Positions 10,776 through 23,125 of a stretch of DNA of 64,000 nt are shown here, piece after piece. Each line of letters begins with the position of its first letter. Within the stretch, counting starts at the first letter, position 1. Made by a program: the position numbers and the translations under genes. Source of the stretch: Aspidiotus rigidus (taxonomy: Eukaryota > Arthropoda > Insecta > Hemiptera > Diaspididae); contig JAVHKY010000008.1 of the NCBI GenBank assembly GCA_035079385.1, positions 4,510,001 through 4,574,000 on the forward strand. Direction: 5' to 3'. Under the pieces are notes generated by a model. That model did not search any database. It was not told the DNA's origin and worked only from the letters and a program-made list of their open reading frames with translations.

Positions 10776-11902
10776 ATATGATCTATGATTCTTAAAATCT
10801 CAACTTGATACTTGAATAATAATATTTTTGGATACAAAAATACTATATAATTACAATCCAATATATGCTTTCACCATACAGCATCATTTACCCAAGATTA
10901 AGTGTCTTCTTTCAATATTTTATTTCTTTGCTCTGACCAACTTTTTTTTCCTTATTTGTGACAAAATGAGTCCACAATGAAGGGATTGCATCCACAGCGT
11001 TGGAATTTCCATGCAAAACCCCCTTTGGCACGAACAACAATTCCTTCGTTATGACAAAAAAGTTTTACTCATGAATTTAGTGTGTGCAAAACATCTTCAA
11101 ACGCTTTTAGTAGATATTACTCTCACTACAGATTTTGTTACTGCGACAAATTTACAGCGCGATTCAAAAGAAAAAATGTATATACGTAAGTATCATTGGA
11201 ATATTACGTTTTTCTGAGCATTAGCAAGATAACATATCATCGTAGTACTTAATGACAATTGAGTATATAATGGTAGTATTTCTATTCTATAGCTGTAAAA
11301 GTTGATACAGCTGAATGGGTATTGATATTTCGGCATATGTACAATTTAAATATGTTCTTATTGGGCGAATTCAAAAGGTTACTTACTTGTACACACCTAA
11401 AAAGAGTAAAGTTTTGGCGGGAGAGCAAATTAATTAATTCTTGTCAAAGGCCCCCAATGACGAATACCTACCTTATCTACCTTATAAATGGATCGTTCTG
11501 TCCAGGGTTTGTCTTATTGAGAAAACAGATTTCAATATTTGATGGCTTAAAACAAAGCTCAAATTCCGCAATGTATTTATAGCGCAAAATATGACAAAAA
11601 AAGTATAAAGCTCGAGTTTTTCAGGCTTTGATTAAGCTTTAAAGTTGAATGTGCTTGTGCGTGTATACGTGTGACTGCGTGTGAGTGTTTTGGGTTAGCG
11701 CTACAATACTGCATTCTGGAATAATCAGTGTTTCCATTCAGTGAATTAAATAATCAGCCGTTGATAACTTGCCACATGTGACATTTCGATTTATTTATTT
11801 TTACTAATCATCACTGCATTCTGCAATACTGTATTTTTCAGCCTGTGATTGGTGGCGTGGAATTTATAATATGTTATGTATTTCCATAGTGATTTGTTAA
11901 TC
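10776..11902. other. Intergenic, nothing firmly supported
   Basis: An open frame at 11011-11217 meets a good donor (C|GTAAGTAT) near 11186, but its protein is unlike anything I know and no paired acceptor exon is evident. The frame at 11322-11582 is likewise unrecognised. I treat both as unproven. Confidence 0.4.
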
Positions 11903-12318
11903 CAGGGGTTCTCAACCGTGTGGTACACGCGGCACACTTTTCTAGAGGAAAATTTTTCGCGGCACACCTCTTTGCAAAAAGTATTTATTTGAAAATTAAT
12001 GCGCTGCTCGCACAATTCTTTAATATTAGGCCTAATACTAGATAAACATACACGCATCTCACTTTCGAGTGAGGTACCGGTGAGCCGTGCGCGATATTTA
12101 GACTTCATATTCGTAAGAACCGAAAATCCCTGCTTGCACAAGTAGGATGTTGCAAATGGAAGCAGTATAGATTAGCGAGTTGAATTTCCTAACCCATATC
12201 TATACAATGTTAGTAATTCTTCTTTTTTTTTCAACTATTCACAAATAAAGTGCGGAAATTTGATTTCTTCTTGGCAGACCTGAGGGGTGTGCCGCGAAAG
12301 GCCTGTTGAGAACCCCCG
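11903..12318 (-). mobile_element. Internally deleted hAT transposon with perfect 8-bp target duplication
   Basis: The element runs from CAGGGGTTCTCAAC to its inverted partner GTTGAGAACCCCCG and is flanked on both sides by TGTTAATC (11895-11902 and 12319-12326), the 8-bp duplication typical of hAT transposons. GCGGCACAC/GTGTGCCGC extends the terminal similarity. At 416 bp it is far too short for a transposase, yet its minus strand keeps the transposase C-terminus (separate entry). It is therefore a deletion derivative of an autonomous hAT, not a sequence-unrelated MITE. Confidence 0.9.
11975..12165 (-). pseudogene. hAT transposase C-terminal remnant
   Basis: The minus strand reads LPFATSYLCKQGFSVLTNMK and then a stretch with SKYRARL, ESEMRVCLSSIRPNIKELC. 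This matches the end of the hAT dimerisation region in ZBED5/FAM200-type transposases, where a CE.GFS.L...K..YR.RL block is followed by LR..LS...P.I..L. The catalytic domain and BED finger are absent, removed by the internal deletion. It cannot work by itself. Confidence 0.8.
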
Positions 12319-12326
12319 TGTTAATC

Positions 12327-15238
12327 CTTCAATTTATCATAATTTTTTGATATTGCATATTCAATTTCTCTGCCATGAACTCCATGTAAATCGAAAACCC
12401 CTACAATTTGCGGATAAAGGTCCCACTAGGAGCGAAAAAAGTGATCATGGTGTTTTCTTATACCATAACACAACATACCAACAAAATCATTAATTTAACC
12501 GTTTCAAATTATTTTTCATGAAAAATACAGGGAACAAAACTTGTTGCCCTTTCAATTTTCTTTCAGATGAATGTAATTTTATATTTTTTGGATAACTTTT
12601 CACTTCATCACTTTTTTTGCAAGCTTCCTCAAATTGCCGCTATGGTAAATCTAGACGGCGCCTTTTTTGCCTTTATTTGCGAATGAGAACTTGGCAAATG
12701 AGTATATAACATGATGTTATCTAGGAAGAGCCTCGTAGCTCAATTTTGATTTCCTGCTCTGAAGATGTGCTCCAGTCTTTTTTTTTTCTCTAAATAATAA
12801 TCGAAATGAACTTCAAAATATAAGAATTGAAGCGAAGTAGAAAATATTACAATAGAAATTTTACCTCAATTATCATTTATTTAGCCTCCTGTTTTTTCTT
12901 GATGCATTTCGGTTCTCAAGACTGCAATATTGTGATCCCTACTCGAATGATCTCTAATCCTTTCATGTTCCCTCATGTTCTCCTCCTAGTATATGATTTC
13001 TGGTCCAAAAAGACTTCAATTCCTTGGGCTACTTCGAATCACCCTCTCCGACGAGAATAAGTCAGCCTCTCAAAACAGGTCATACCCATCTCACGCACTC
13101 TTTTCTCTGTTTATGCCTCTCACCCCCTTCAGACCTATTCTGCATGCTGAAGATTTGCACTTCTTCTCTCGCTCAAATGCTTTGCTTATTATTCTTATTG
13201 CTGGTCCAACATTCTGACGCATATCTCATTACTGACCAAACGTCACGATTCGGAATTTTTAATCTGGGACCCATGTGGATGGAACGATCTCTTAGCACTC
13301 TTCCCATATTGTTAAAGGCGTTCCTAGTCGCTGCTATTCTTATTCTTACCTTTTGATTGTTTCTCCCATCGTATGTCACCGATCTAATTCATATTCATCC
13401 TTGTTGTCTCTATTTGTTCATTCCGAGCCCATAACCAGAAGTGTAGTTGTGAATGTATTTTATTATTCAGTACACACAGTTTTTTTATTTTCCTTACTTA
13501 TATCCTTTTTTTCACTATGATGTGCAAATGGTATATTATATTACACGTCTAATGCGAAAAAATTGAAAAATGATTTTCAAAAAGTGTAATGTTACACTTA
13601 TTTTCCAACTTTCTCTCCGAGAGAAATTTATTCCTTCCCCGCTGAACAGTACCTAAAATTTATGATTACCGATATTTTATAATGACTATGTATTCTTCAC
13701 CATAGTAGTAGTTCTGTGATTGAGCTTTTTTTTTTTATTCCAAAAAATACGCTATTCGAAAAATCGTGTAGTTGTCGATTGTTGGAATTAGGTAATTTAG
13801 CAGGCGATAAGAGCGAGAGTGAGTTGATAGCATTTTTGTCAATCTAGACTCGAAGCTGGTGAGCTGATCTAGCTGAACCCACATGTACCCTATATATTGG
13901 TTCGAGTTTACTCGTCCAGAGAGGTAGAGGAGGTTTGTTCCTATTTATAAATTAAAATACGATAGCGGTTCTCGAGCTATGATGGTCTTTATAAAATAAA
14001 ATCACCCATCGACCCATCAGAAAAAGAGAATAATATTATAATGTGACACAGACCAATACTACAGTCTTTCGACGTTCTATCTTCTTCAAAATGAAAAATC
14101 AATCAGTCATCGTTGACAAGTTTCATTGACGTAAGAAGTGTACATCTGTTTACCGCCATCATCAAAGGACTCTCACATTATTCAGGGATCATACGCCTAG
14201 GTTTACCCGAGGACCACCATACGAGTCTCCGTTTTGTAGTTTTCATATTTTTCCACTTCTCTCTTGTATCAAAAATAGATGTACACTTTCGGGGAAAAGT
14301 ATTCGTATTTTAGCTTTCAATATAAAATTGTATTATGGCATTTTATGAAAATGTATTAAAATCAATAATAACTATCGCATAGATCATACATGTCAATAAG
14401 CCGTTTTCGGCTGCTTTTTCGGTGTAGTATCTCAGTATCTTTGAAGTTCAGAACTATTCGTTTTTTCGGTATATTTGACATAGTTTTTCGATTGCCCAAA
14501 TAAAAGAGATATTTTGAAACGAATGATGGATTAAAGCTGTTTGCTGTGCGGTACTGTACTGAGAGAGTGTCTTTAGGAAATATTTTTGCTTGATGATACC
14601 TTTGAGACGATAACAGTCGTACATATAGTTTTGTGCAGAATGAGCGTCATTAAATCTGTACATATTGTCTCTATGTATGTTTTTCTAGGATTATGTAGCA
14701 ACAAAAACCGCTACTACGTCTCAGTGGGGTTTATACCTTGTAGATCTGAGCTTCCCTTTATAAACTGTGAGAGCGCAGTGTCCCCTCTCAAAAATCTAAT
14801 GGCTTAAACATATGTACTTCGTTCAAAAATTATACGATCACATTGCTTCAAAATTCTACACGATCAAATCGCAATTGTAAAATATCGACATTATTTCTTG
14901 AAAGAAAGAAAGAGAAAAACAAAGTGTTCTTAAAAAGTTCATATTTTTCAATTATCACTCTCTTCAAGAACAGCTAGCAAAAATGGGGAAAGCTGAATAC
15001 TGCAGGAGAATTTAGAAGGCGTAGTCAACAAAAGCTTTTTCCCTATAGTAGGAAAGTTTGTTCGTATTCGTATATTATCGAATACCTACACGCGCCATCA
15101 GTGGCTACTCACCGAATTCAGCCCTTCATATCTTATTTTCCATCTCCGCATCTAGTTCTCGTTCCTTGATGTGTTAAAATGTCAACAAACATCAAATTAT
15201 CTAGATGGTCCAGCAAATTGTTCAGATGGAAGTTTTGG
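12327..15238. other. Intergenic, no gene supported
   Basis: About 2.9 kb without a recognisable exon. Around 12960-13440 the plus strand is pyrimidine-rich with clustered short open frames. It could be a decayed retroelement 3' region, but no domain can be read. The rest is AT-rich. Confidence 0.5.
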
Positions 15239-15414
15239 CAACCCCGTATTTAGGGGGGGGGGCAAGGGAGCCATGGCCCCGGGCCTCCACCACCCTCACT
15301 TTTTTTTTCATTCACTTATTCCTTCCGAATCGGGGGGGCAATTGGGTTGAAAAATTCAATAGGAGCCTCCACCACCGCTGGCCCCCGGGCCCAAAAATCC
15401 TAAATCCGGCCCTG
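15239..15414. mobile_element. Short hAT-like MITE (GGCC-rich ends)
   Basis: The right end reads AAATCCTAAATCCGGCCCTG and the left end is a decayed inverse (CCCCGTATTTAGG). Inner arms GGCCCCGGGCC and GGCCCCCGGGCCC are also inverted. GTTTTGG occurs on both sides (15232-15238 and 15415-15421), giving a near-perfect 8-bp duplication. CAGGGCCGG ends with 8-bp duplications are typical of hAT-type MITEs. Non-coding. Confidence 0.7.
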
Positions 15415-15460
15415 GTTTTGGTCTCACAGTAAACCATTCAGTCTGGTATCTTCTTGTATA

Positions 15461-15665
15461 CTGGGTGGTCCAAAATGATGTTAACAGTTAAATGGGGATT
15501 TGTACTAAATTTGTTGTAGCGCAAAAACGCGAAACGTTGGACGTATAATTTAAATATACGAAATTTGTATCCCAATTTTATCTTTGATTTGCGCCTAATA
15601 TGAAGTCTCTACGATTTTTCTGCGCCGAGTTATGGACCAAAATGTGCCTAAAATTCACCAATTCG
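15461..15665 (+). repeat. Left TIR of the 3.1-kb element
   Basis: Matches the reverse complement of 18346-18552 with scattered substitutions and few gaps. Shared landmarks include AACAGTTAAATGGGGAT, TTGTTGTAGCGCAAAAACGC and ATATGAAGTCTCTACGA. Confidence 0.85.
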
Positions 15666-15837
15666 CCAGGGTTCCCAAAATAGGGCTTGAAAATTAATTA
15701 ATTTACAGTATTGAGCTGAATTTCGAAAATTTTAATAATCACATTATTGTTTCTTAAGTGAATTTGGACGGGGAAAAGGAGAAAAACAGTAACAAAATCC
15801 TAAGAAGCACCGAAATGGGTTCATAGGCCCAAAAAAG

Positions 15838-16410
15838 GTCAAAATTCCCCCAAGTTGGAAAATTGTTCAAACTTTTGAATTTTAATTCTACTTTTAAGGG
15901 GAATTTCGCGCTGAGTCCGAACAAAATGCTTAAGCAGTTCTTCGAAGCACCAAAAAGGGGTTAATGGGGCCGAAAAGAGCTTAAATTCCCCCAAATTGGA
16001 AAATTGTTCAAACTTTCAAATTTTAATTCGATTTTCAAGTCGACTTTTGCGCTGAGTCCGAAAAAAATGCTTAAGCAGTTCTTCGAAGCACCAAAATGGG
16101 TTAATGGGCCCAAAAAGAGCTTAAATTCCCCCAAATTGGAAAATTGTTCAAACTTTCAAATTTTAATTCGATTTTCTAGTCGACTTTTGCGCTGAGTCCG
16201 AAAAAAATGCATATAAAGCTCTTTGGAGCACCAAAATGGGTTGACGGGCTCAAAGAGAATCAAAATTCCTCCAAGATGAAAAATTGTGTAATCTTCAAAA
16301 GTTGTTTTCAATTCTGAAGTAAAATTCATCCCCGAGTCCGAGGAAAATACTGAAATAGCTCTAGATGATCTCCAAAATGAAAAATCAAAAATTGTTCTCA
16401 TTCTGCAGTA
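15838..16410 (+). repeat. Left ~140-bp tandem array
   Basis: GCGCTGAGTCCGA-like cores recur at 15908, 16049, 16189 and about 16329, steps of 141, 140 and 140. Other unit landmarks are GAAGCACCAAAATGGGTTAA, TTCCCCCAAATTGGAAAATT and TTTTAATTCGA. The last unit is the most diverged. Confidence 0.85.
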
Positions 16411-16439
16411 AAATTGTTAATTTAGGGGATGGAAGGAAT

Positions 16440-17560
16440 GTCGACAAGTTCGTCTGCCATTGAGTGCTCGCGGAGTGAGAGATCGAATAGCGTCGGGTGA
16501 CAGATCCAAAAGAGAAAATTGCGAAAATTCTCCTCATTTGGGGATTGAAGGGAGACGACAAATTGATCTTGCGTTGAAGGTTCGCGGTGAGAGATCGACT
16601 AGGGCTCTGCGTATGATCAAAGCGGGGAAAAGTGCGAAAACTCTCGTTGTTTCAGTCAAAGAACGCGAAGTTGGTCTTCTGTTGCGTGCATACGATGAGA
16701 GATCAACTGACGCCCCACCTATGAACGAAGCAGCCCAAAGTGCAAAAACTCCTTGATTCAGGCAACGGGAGGATACCGCAAATTCGGTCTTGTCCGTGAT
16801 GAGCGATCAGCTACAGCTCAGTCTTTGATTGAGGCAGACAAACGCCCGGAATTTCTCGGGGTTTCACCTGGAGGAGGGAATGACACCGTCAAGCTCGACT
16901 TTCGTCATGAGCTCACGGTAAGAGAACGATCAAGACCCCGTGTTTGACAGAGGTAGGCGAATGATCCCTGCGGGTTCAACATAGATCGACCTAGGACCCG
17001 TGTATGACCGAGGCGTGTGCTTCCGCGAAAACTGCTGTTGTTTCGGGCGAAGGAGAGAATGATACTGGCGACTTCGTTTTCCATTACATGCTCGCGGTAA
17101 GAGAACGATCAAGGCCCCCTGTTTGATAGAGGCAGGCGGATGTGAGAAAATTCTCGTACGTCCACGCGAGGGTAGGAATAATACTGTGAAGCTCGTCTTT
17201 CGTCATGAGCTCGCGATGAGAGAACGATCAAAGCCCCGTGTTCGACAGAGGCAGGCGGATGTGAGAAAATTCTCGTACGTCTACGCGAGGGTGGGAGTGA
17301 TACCTTGAAGCTCGTCTTTCGTTATGAGCTCGCGGTCAGGGATTGAATAGGCCCCGTAATAGGAGGGCAAATTCACAAAAAATCTCTTCGTTTCACGCAA
17401 AGGTGGCAAGGTTACTCTGAAGTCTGTCATCGGTCATGAGCTCGCGGTGGGAGATCGGGTAGGGCCCCCTGTTCAATAGAGGCGGGTGAATCTGTAAAAT
17501 TTTGCGTGAAAACACATGAAGGATCGAACACAGGGCCTTGATCGTTCTCTCAAGAAAAGC
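16440..17560 (+). repeat. Central ~115-bp tandem array
   Basis: Units carry ATGAGCTCGCGGT(A/G)AGAGA, CGATCAA..CCC.GT and GAGGCAGGCGGATG. Spacing is about 105-130 bp, with roughly nine to ten units. Units at 17120-17330 are closest to each other. It sits between the two inverted arrays, in the loop of the fold-back. Confidence 0.75.
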
Positions 17561-17659
17561 TTAACGAACGACGGTCTCGGGATATCCTTCTCTGCCCTGG
17601 CTGACAAAATTGTGATCGTTTTTGGGCACTTTCGCACATTTTCGTGCTTCGCATTCAAC

Positions 17660-18290
17660 AGTTTTTTTTCAACTTAGCACACAATTTTACCCTAGAATCA
17701 AGAGAAACTTCAAGGTTAGGCGATTTTTTTCGTTTTAGAGAAATGTTGACCCTTTTTAGTCCCATTAATCCATTTTGGTGCTTCGCAGAATTTTTTAACA
17801 ATTTTATTCAGATTCAGCGCTAAATTTTATCTCAGAATCGAGGAAAACTTCGAAGATTAGGCGGTTTTATCATTTTGGGGAAACTTTGACCCTTTTTGGG
17901 CCCATAAACCTATTTTGGTACTTCGCAGAATTTTTTAACAATTTTATTCACATTTAGTGGAAAATTTTATCTCAGAATCCAGAAAAACTCGGAAGGTTGG
18001 GCGATTGTATCACTTTCGGGATTTTTTGACCCTTTTTGGGCCCATAAACGCATTGGCCCATCAATCTATTTTGGTGCTTTGTAGGGTCATTTCGATATTT
18101 TTTTCAGGCTCGGCGCTAAATTTTATTTCAGAACAACCAAAAACTTCAAAGATTACGCAGTTTTTCATTTTGGGGAAATTTTGACCTTTTTTTGGTCCAT
18201 TGACTCATTTTGGTGCTTCACTGAAATTTTTAACCTTTTTTTGGGAGTTCAGCACTAAATTTCACCAGAGCATCGGAAGAAATAAAGGGA
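17660..18290 (-). repeat. Right ~140-bp tandem array, inverted relative to the left
   Basis: AGCGCTAAATTTTATC-type cores lie near 17676, 17815, 17955, 18112 and 18249. Reverse-complemented, the units read CGAAGCACCAAAATGGGTTT and GGGCCCAAAAAGGGTCAAA, matching the left array. Confidence 0.8.
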
Positions 18291-18345
18291 TAACGCGATT
18301 CTTCACGCCACAAACTAGATTCCTTAATAATTAACAACTTTGGGA

Positions 18346-18552
18346 ACCCTTGTGTCAAACTTTTGGCACCTTTTGGTCCATAACTTGGCTCAGAAAAGTC
18401 GTAGAGACTTCATATTTGACGCAAATTAAAGATAAAATTGAGGTACAAATTTTGTACATTTGAATTATACTTCTAACGTTTTGCGTTTTTGCGCTACAAC
18501 AAATTTTGGACAGATCCCCATTTAACTGTTAATATCATTTTGGACCACCCTG
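18346..18552 (-). repeat. Right TIR of the 3.1-kb element
   Basis: Inverse of 15461-15665; ends GACCACCCTG followed by TA. Confidence 0.85.
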
Positions 18553-18554
18553 TA

Positions 18555-20923
18555 GAGTTCTTTAATTTTGTTCTTCACACTCAATCTCTGGTGCGTTCCA
18601 TTGCTGCACTGCTTCATGGTAACCTAATAGTCGTCTCAAAATTTTTCCACATTTTCTTTTCCGGGAAATCGCGATTTCCTATCTGTGCATTTCATATGCG
18701 GCACATTTTTTATCACGATAGTGAGATATGTGCTTCTACTCAACCGATCTCCTCACGCTCTTTCAAATTGAAGTTATTTATATTTAATCCAAACCTCAGG
18801 AATCCCTAAAATGAAGTCTCCAACTTCGACAGCCTCTGCACTGACAGAAGGTTGTCAGCTTATCAATATGACGTTGTCTTAGTCCTCGGATGAAACACTA
18901 TTTATAGGCATGAAAGCTAAAGATATACCTAGGTGTACTCTTTTATTTCCAAAATTTCTTATGTAACATTCCTTCATTCTCCAAAAAAATACTCCCCTTA
19001 TCACCATCTGTGATACCGTCTTTATTACTTATTTGTTCCAAAATTCTACGCACATTTTGAGTCAAGTTATAGATAAACTCTCTTTGGATTCAGGCTTGGG
19101 TTGATGGGTCGGGAATCGGGAACTTCACGGTTGGCCGCGAGGGTTTTGGGCTGGCGGGCCGAAGGAGAAAAAAAGTAGGAAAAAAGAAGAAACAAAATTA
19201 TCAAAGTGTATTTATAAAAACTAAGCTGAGAAACTTGTTGAGCGATGTCAAGTTGGAGGCTTTCATGCTGATGTCTTGCGAGGTTGAAATATTGAACCAA
19301 AATAATTCAGATGATATTATGACTGAGGTGGGTCAGAGAAGTAGAACATTATCTGATAAGTTAATTTTTTAATAATATGGCCAAATAATCCTAATAATAA
19401 TACAGATAAAAAAATTAAAACGAATAAAGCATGCTATTTTGATAGTGTTTGTGATATCAAGAAGTTCACGTGAAAGGGCCGGCCGGTGCAAATATTTCCC
19501 GAATGCTATTTTACCGTCAATCCAATCCTGTTTGGATTCGTCAAAGTCTCTCATTCTGATAGTCGAAAAATTCATTTTAAAAACGTCAAAAGTTTTTTTT
19601 TTCTCACCGTTGAACAGCTTCTGGTTCTTAACTATATAAAAACGTATACTCGCTCCTACTATAGAGTTTATGACGCATACAGAGTTAGAAACTCCCCAAA
19701 ATCATCACAGCAGAGATGGAAAAACAACCAATCCATTTTCTTTCTTTTTTCTTTGTGTGAGCTACAATCGCTCTTTGCCATACGGATAAAATCGTTAATT
19801 ATTAGGCTAATGAAGTCTATTTGCAGTTTCGGGGTCGCGAATAAAAAGAGAAAATCTATCCCATAAAATCATTAAGAAATACATTATTGTATATTGTTTT
19901 CAGCAGAAAAATTGTAACTCAGCGTAGAACAATATGAGCGTACTCCAATTTAGCTCTTAATTTCAAATAATAAACTACTTCGATTGTTATTGGCTCAGCA
20001 ATTTTATCGGATTTCTTTGAACGTGCACAAGTATCGTCGCGCACACATTAATTTAGAAATTATTGTTGCTCTCCCATGATGAAATTTATTGAACATTAAG
20101 TGTTTCGAGTTGAGACCGAATGAGATATCTCAAATCGAGGTTGATTGGTTATGACTCATAAAACGTTATAGCCTAACTACAAAACAATAGGTCGGTATAA
20201 TCCAGTATATTGTTTTTTAAACGACAGATTACTTGCGTGAGTTTTCAGCCCAACGATGAGGGGTACCCAGACAAACCCTCAATTACCGACGGCATTCAGA
20301 AAAATTGTATTAATATAATTACACGTAATATCAATGATAGAAAATTGCGCACGGATAATGATGAAAAGTTATTTTTCAATATGTGTTCAAGGAGTTCAAA
20401 TTGTCCTCAGCTGAATTTTATCGCAAGACGTGATTTAGAACACAAACCGAGAAAAATCTATAAGCGATCCGCAAAAAAAGGAATCAGCTTGTAGTCGCCA
20501 GTATCCGGAGTCGAAGAAATCCTAAATTATTTGGCAACATTGAGAAGTATTTAATCTTTATTTTCGTATGAAATCTCGCCATACCGGTAGTTGATCAGAT
20601 TGATTTTATTTTCAGCTCATGCGAAAACTATTTGAGTAAAATATATTCAGAAAATGGACGAGTGCTTAAAACGTTCAGATTCGTACCCTTCAGTTATAGT
20701 TGGGCATTACAATCTGAAAGAAATTTAGGAACCAAGTTGAAAATTAGTCGCCATTCGGTTGTTTCTATTGATCACACTTTAGCTTCAGACACGTAAGCAC
20801 TGATTAGTCTTGAAAGTGATTAGATTTTTCAACATGTATCATACAATCATTCATAACTTCTCATTTTATCTGTATTTAGCGAAGTCACCGAACAAACAGA
20901 ATGCTATCAATCTATAGCAATTT
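18555..20923. other. Intergenic; one unrecognised open frame
   Basis: An open frame at 20210-20494 encodes a 94-residue basic, Asn- and Lys-rich sequence with no motif I recognise and no convincing splice partner. Nothing else is supportable in the interval. Confidence 0.4.
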
Positions 20924-21411
20924 CAAGGGTGTGCTTTACTTGTGAAAATATGCTCGTAAAACATGGTACCGAAAATCACATTTTATTGCTCGAATTTTCA
21001 ACGGACCTTTCTGAATAATTGAAATGTTTTCCAGAAAGGTTCAACCAGGGGCGCTATCGAAGCAGAATTTTAAAATTTTTTCCTATACTTTCTCAATTAA
21101 TCGTTGAAATTGATAAAAATTTGTCTATTTTCTGACGAGTGTGAAATTCTCCTGGAGCCAAAATTCAGCCTGTTCCGATAGCGCCTTTCGTTGAAACCTG
21201 TTGTACAACAAAATTCGTCAGAAAATGGAGCCCTGAGTTGTGACCTTTCAAAATCATTCCTCGTCATTTGTTACCAGGACTACCCACGCACGCCCGACAA
21301 GCGTCGCGTAGTGACCGCTGGCTTCCCGAACCTTGTAGGGTTTTTGGAGATGTTTATGCAACTTATCGTACACCGTTTCGGAGTTTCCGAACAAGTAAAG
21401 CACACCCTTAA
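20924..21411 (-). mobile_element. TTAA-flanked MITE, copy 2
   Basis: The left end AAGGGTGTGCTTTACTTGTG and right end ACAAGTAAAGCACACCCTTA form ~18-bp TIRs. The body matches copy 1, with a short deletion where copy 1 has the segment around 10560-10575. The left TTAA is mutated to TCAA. Confidence 0.85.
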
Positions 21412-22185
21412 CCCCTAATGTACCGGATTTTGAAACATTTGAAAATTATGTATTCATACATACAAAATCTGATCAACTTGTCTTCACAGATCACTTATAT
21501 TCCAAAAAAAGTTTAACCCACCCTTTCAAGTGTTCCGAAAGTGCACATAGGACGTTATGGGTGTAAAAACTAAATATTACGTTTTTCGAGTGGTATAGTA
21601 ATTTTCAGTTTGTCACCTGGCGAGGGTGCCGGTCACTTTTACTCCTTTTTTCTGCTTCTTTTTTTCTCTTTTTTTTCTTCTCGTTCTTTCTGGGTCGGTT
21701 GGATACACAGTAGTACCTTTTACCCTTTTCTTTTCTGTTTCTTTTTTTTTCTTCTCGTCCCTTCTCGGTCATCTTTTTTTTCTATCACTTTCTCTCTCCG
21801 GACGGACTTCTCTTCGACTTCTCGCTTTTCGATCCTCGTTTGACCCAAATATGATCATGGACTGAAGTTCCCTAGACTGAGGTTCCCATAGTGAAGGAGT
21901 CTTCGTGTATATAGTAATAACAGTAGTAACGTTACACTGTACGAGTAAACCTAGTGCACAGTAGCGTATTTTATGCAGTTTTTTTTTGCGGGTGGCCTTT
22001 GTAGCCTATGTGTCAATTTTTCAACATCGGTCTTATTGTACCGATTTGTCAATCAAGAGAAGAGAGGTATTTTGTCATCCAAATGATGACGAAAAAGCTA
22101 CATTTTGAGATATAGTTGTATCGCGTGGTATACCCTCCTTGAGAATCTTTTTTTTTTTTTTTTTCGTAATCAATGTTTACTTTGT
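21412..22185. other. Intergenic, pyrimidine-rich
   Basis: Positions 21640-21840 are a long T/C-rich tract whose overlapping open frames reflect composition. A T-run at 22149-22164 precedes the DIRS fragment. No gene is supportable. Confidence 0.5.
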
Positions 22186-22200
22186 ATGTTTTTTGTCGGT

Positions 22201-23087
22201 TCAATTTTTACCGGGCTCATTTGTAGAAAGTCCGCCGCGCTTAGCGGCTGACGTGGCAGCATGACGTGTGCTGTAAGGTGTAAATCTATTGTCGACCCCA
22301 CTTGCGAGTAAGGTTTGTTTTATCCACCTGCTCAGAGTTTGAGAGGATACCGCTCTTGATGGAAGACGGGTAGAGATAAAGAGCTTTTGAATGTTGCCAC
22401 GGGAATGTTTCGTGATACCTAAATAGTGCTTAAGGGTGAAGGCTGGACAAATCTGATGGTCCGTGAAGAAGGGAATATTCAGTAGTGGTTGAGCTCTTCC
22501 TTTACGTAAAGTCTTTATTCGGTCCGGAATGAAAATCTTGAATCCAGTGGGAGCTTCTCGGATGTTTTCAATTTTGATAAGTTGTAACGTTTGTAGTCGA
22601 TGTCCGGTGACGAGAGCGAGGAGGATGGTCAGCTTCTTTGCTACTGCCTCGACTGATAAGGTCGTTGTGTGTGGTTGGTTTTTCAGGAACTTGAGTACAC
22701 ATTGGGGGTCCCATGTATCCTCGTATCTCGGTGTCATAGGGCGTAGCCTTTCGATGCCTTTGGAAAATCGCTTCAATATTTGATATTGAAAAAGAGGGGA
22801 CGTTGTGAGAAGCGAGATAGCCGCTCTGGAGCAATTGAGCGTGCTGTTCGAAAGTCCTTTTTCGATTTCCACGGTGAAGAAGGCTAGATGTCGTTTACAG
22901 ACGGTTTTGAATGTAGGATATTAGGTTGATGACAGTATTTCCACCAGCGCTTCAGGGTTGGGGTGTAAGTAGACAGAGTGGATTCTTGAATGGAGGCCAG
23001 GATGACCTCTACTGCTGTCGGTAAAATGCCTCTTTTTATATAGGCTTCCCTGAGCATATTCCTGCTACCAGGGAAAGGTTTCTCCAA
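22201..23087 (-). pseudogene. DIRS tyrosine recombinase, disrupted and C-terminally truncated
   Basis: Two open segments (23087-22884 and 22872-22201) make up one recombinase. The first holds the N-terminal core-binding helices (ESTLSTYTPTLKRWWKYC). The second holds the catalytic domain with the first Arg in TGHRLQTL and a later YSTRHAATSAA box. The chain ends about 12 residues after that box (GLSTNEPGKN), before the region that should hold the nucleophilic tyrosine. It is inactive for strand exchange. The break between segments is a stop or frameshift near 22875. Confidence 0.8.
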
Positions 23088-23125
23088 ATCTGGTGTGGTT
23101 TCCTTGTGGAGAAAGGAGAAGATAT

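Larger units (their letters stand above)
15461..18552. mobile_element. 3.1-kb fold-back TIR element built of satellite arrays
   Basis: The ends are C(T/A)GGGTGGTCCAAAATGAT in inverted orientation, flanked by TA at 15459-15460 and 18553-18554. The TIRs run about 200 bp at close to 88% identity by eye. Inside each TIR is an array of ~140-bp units, and the right array is the reverse complement of the left in design. A third, central array of ~115-bp units fills 16440-17560. No transposase can be read; the small open frames follow the repeat units. TA duplication and end sequence suggest a Tc1/mariner-type transposase acts in trans (inference). Confidence 0.8.

Noticed and set aside
11011..11217. 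Possible exon ending at C|GTAAGTAT
   Set aside because: A good donor alone; protein unrecognised, no paired exon or acceptor could be argued.
16460..16756. 98-residue open frame in the central array of the 3.1-kb element
   Set aside because: It follows the ~115-bp repeat and is broken in neighbouring units; a repeat-derived frame, not a gene.
20210..20494. 94-residue open frame as a host gene
   Set aside because: No recognisable motif, no splice context, and length within chance for AT-rich DNA.
10550..21418. Conserved open frames in MITE copies (for example 10550-10795 and 21191-21418)
   Set aside because: The frame is shared because the DNA is shared. Starts differ, the inverted third copy does not keep it cleanly, and no known domain appears.
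21610..21865. Phe/Ser-rich open frames in the pyrimidine tract
   Set aside because: Composition artefact of a T/C-rich stretch, open in two overlapping frames.
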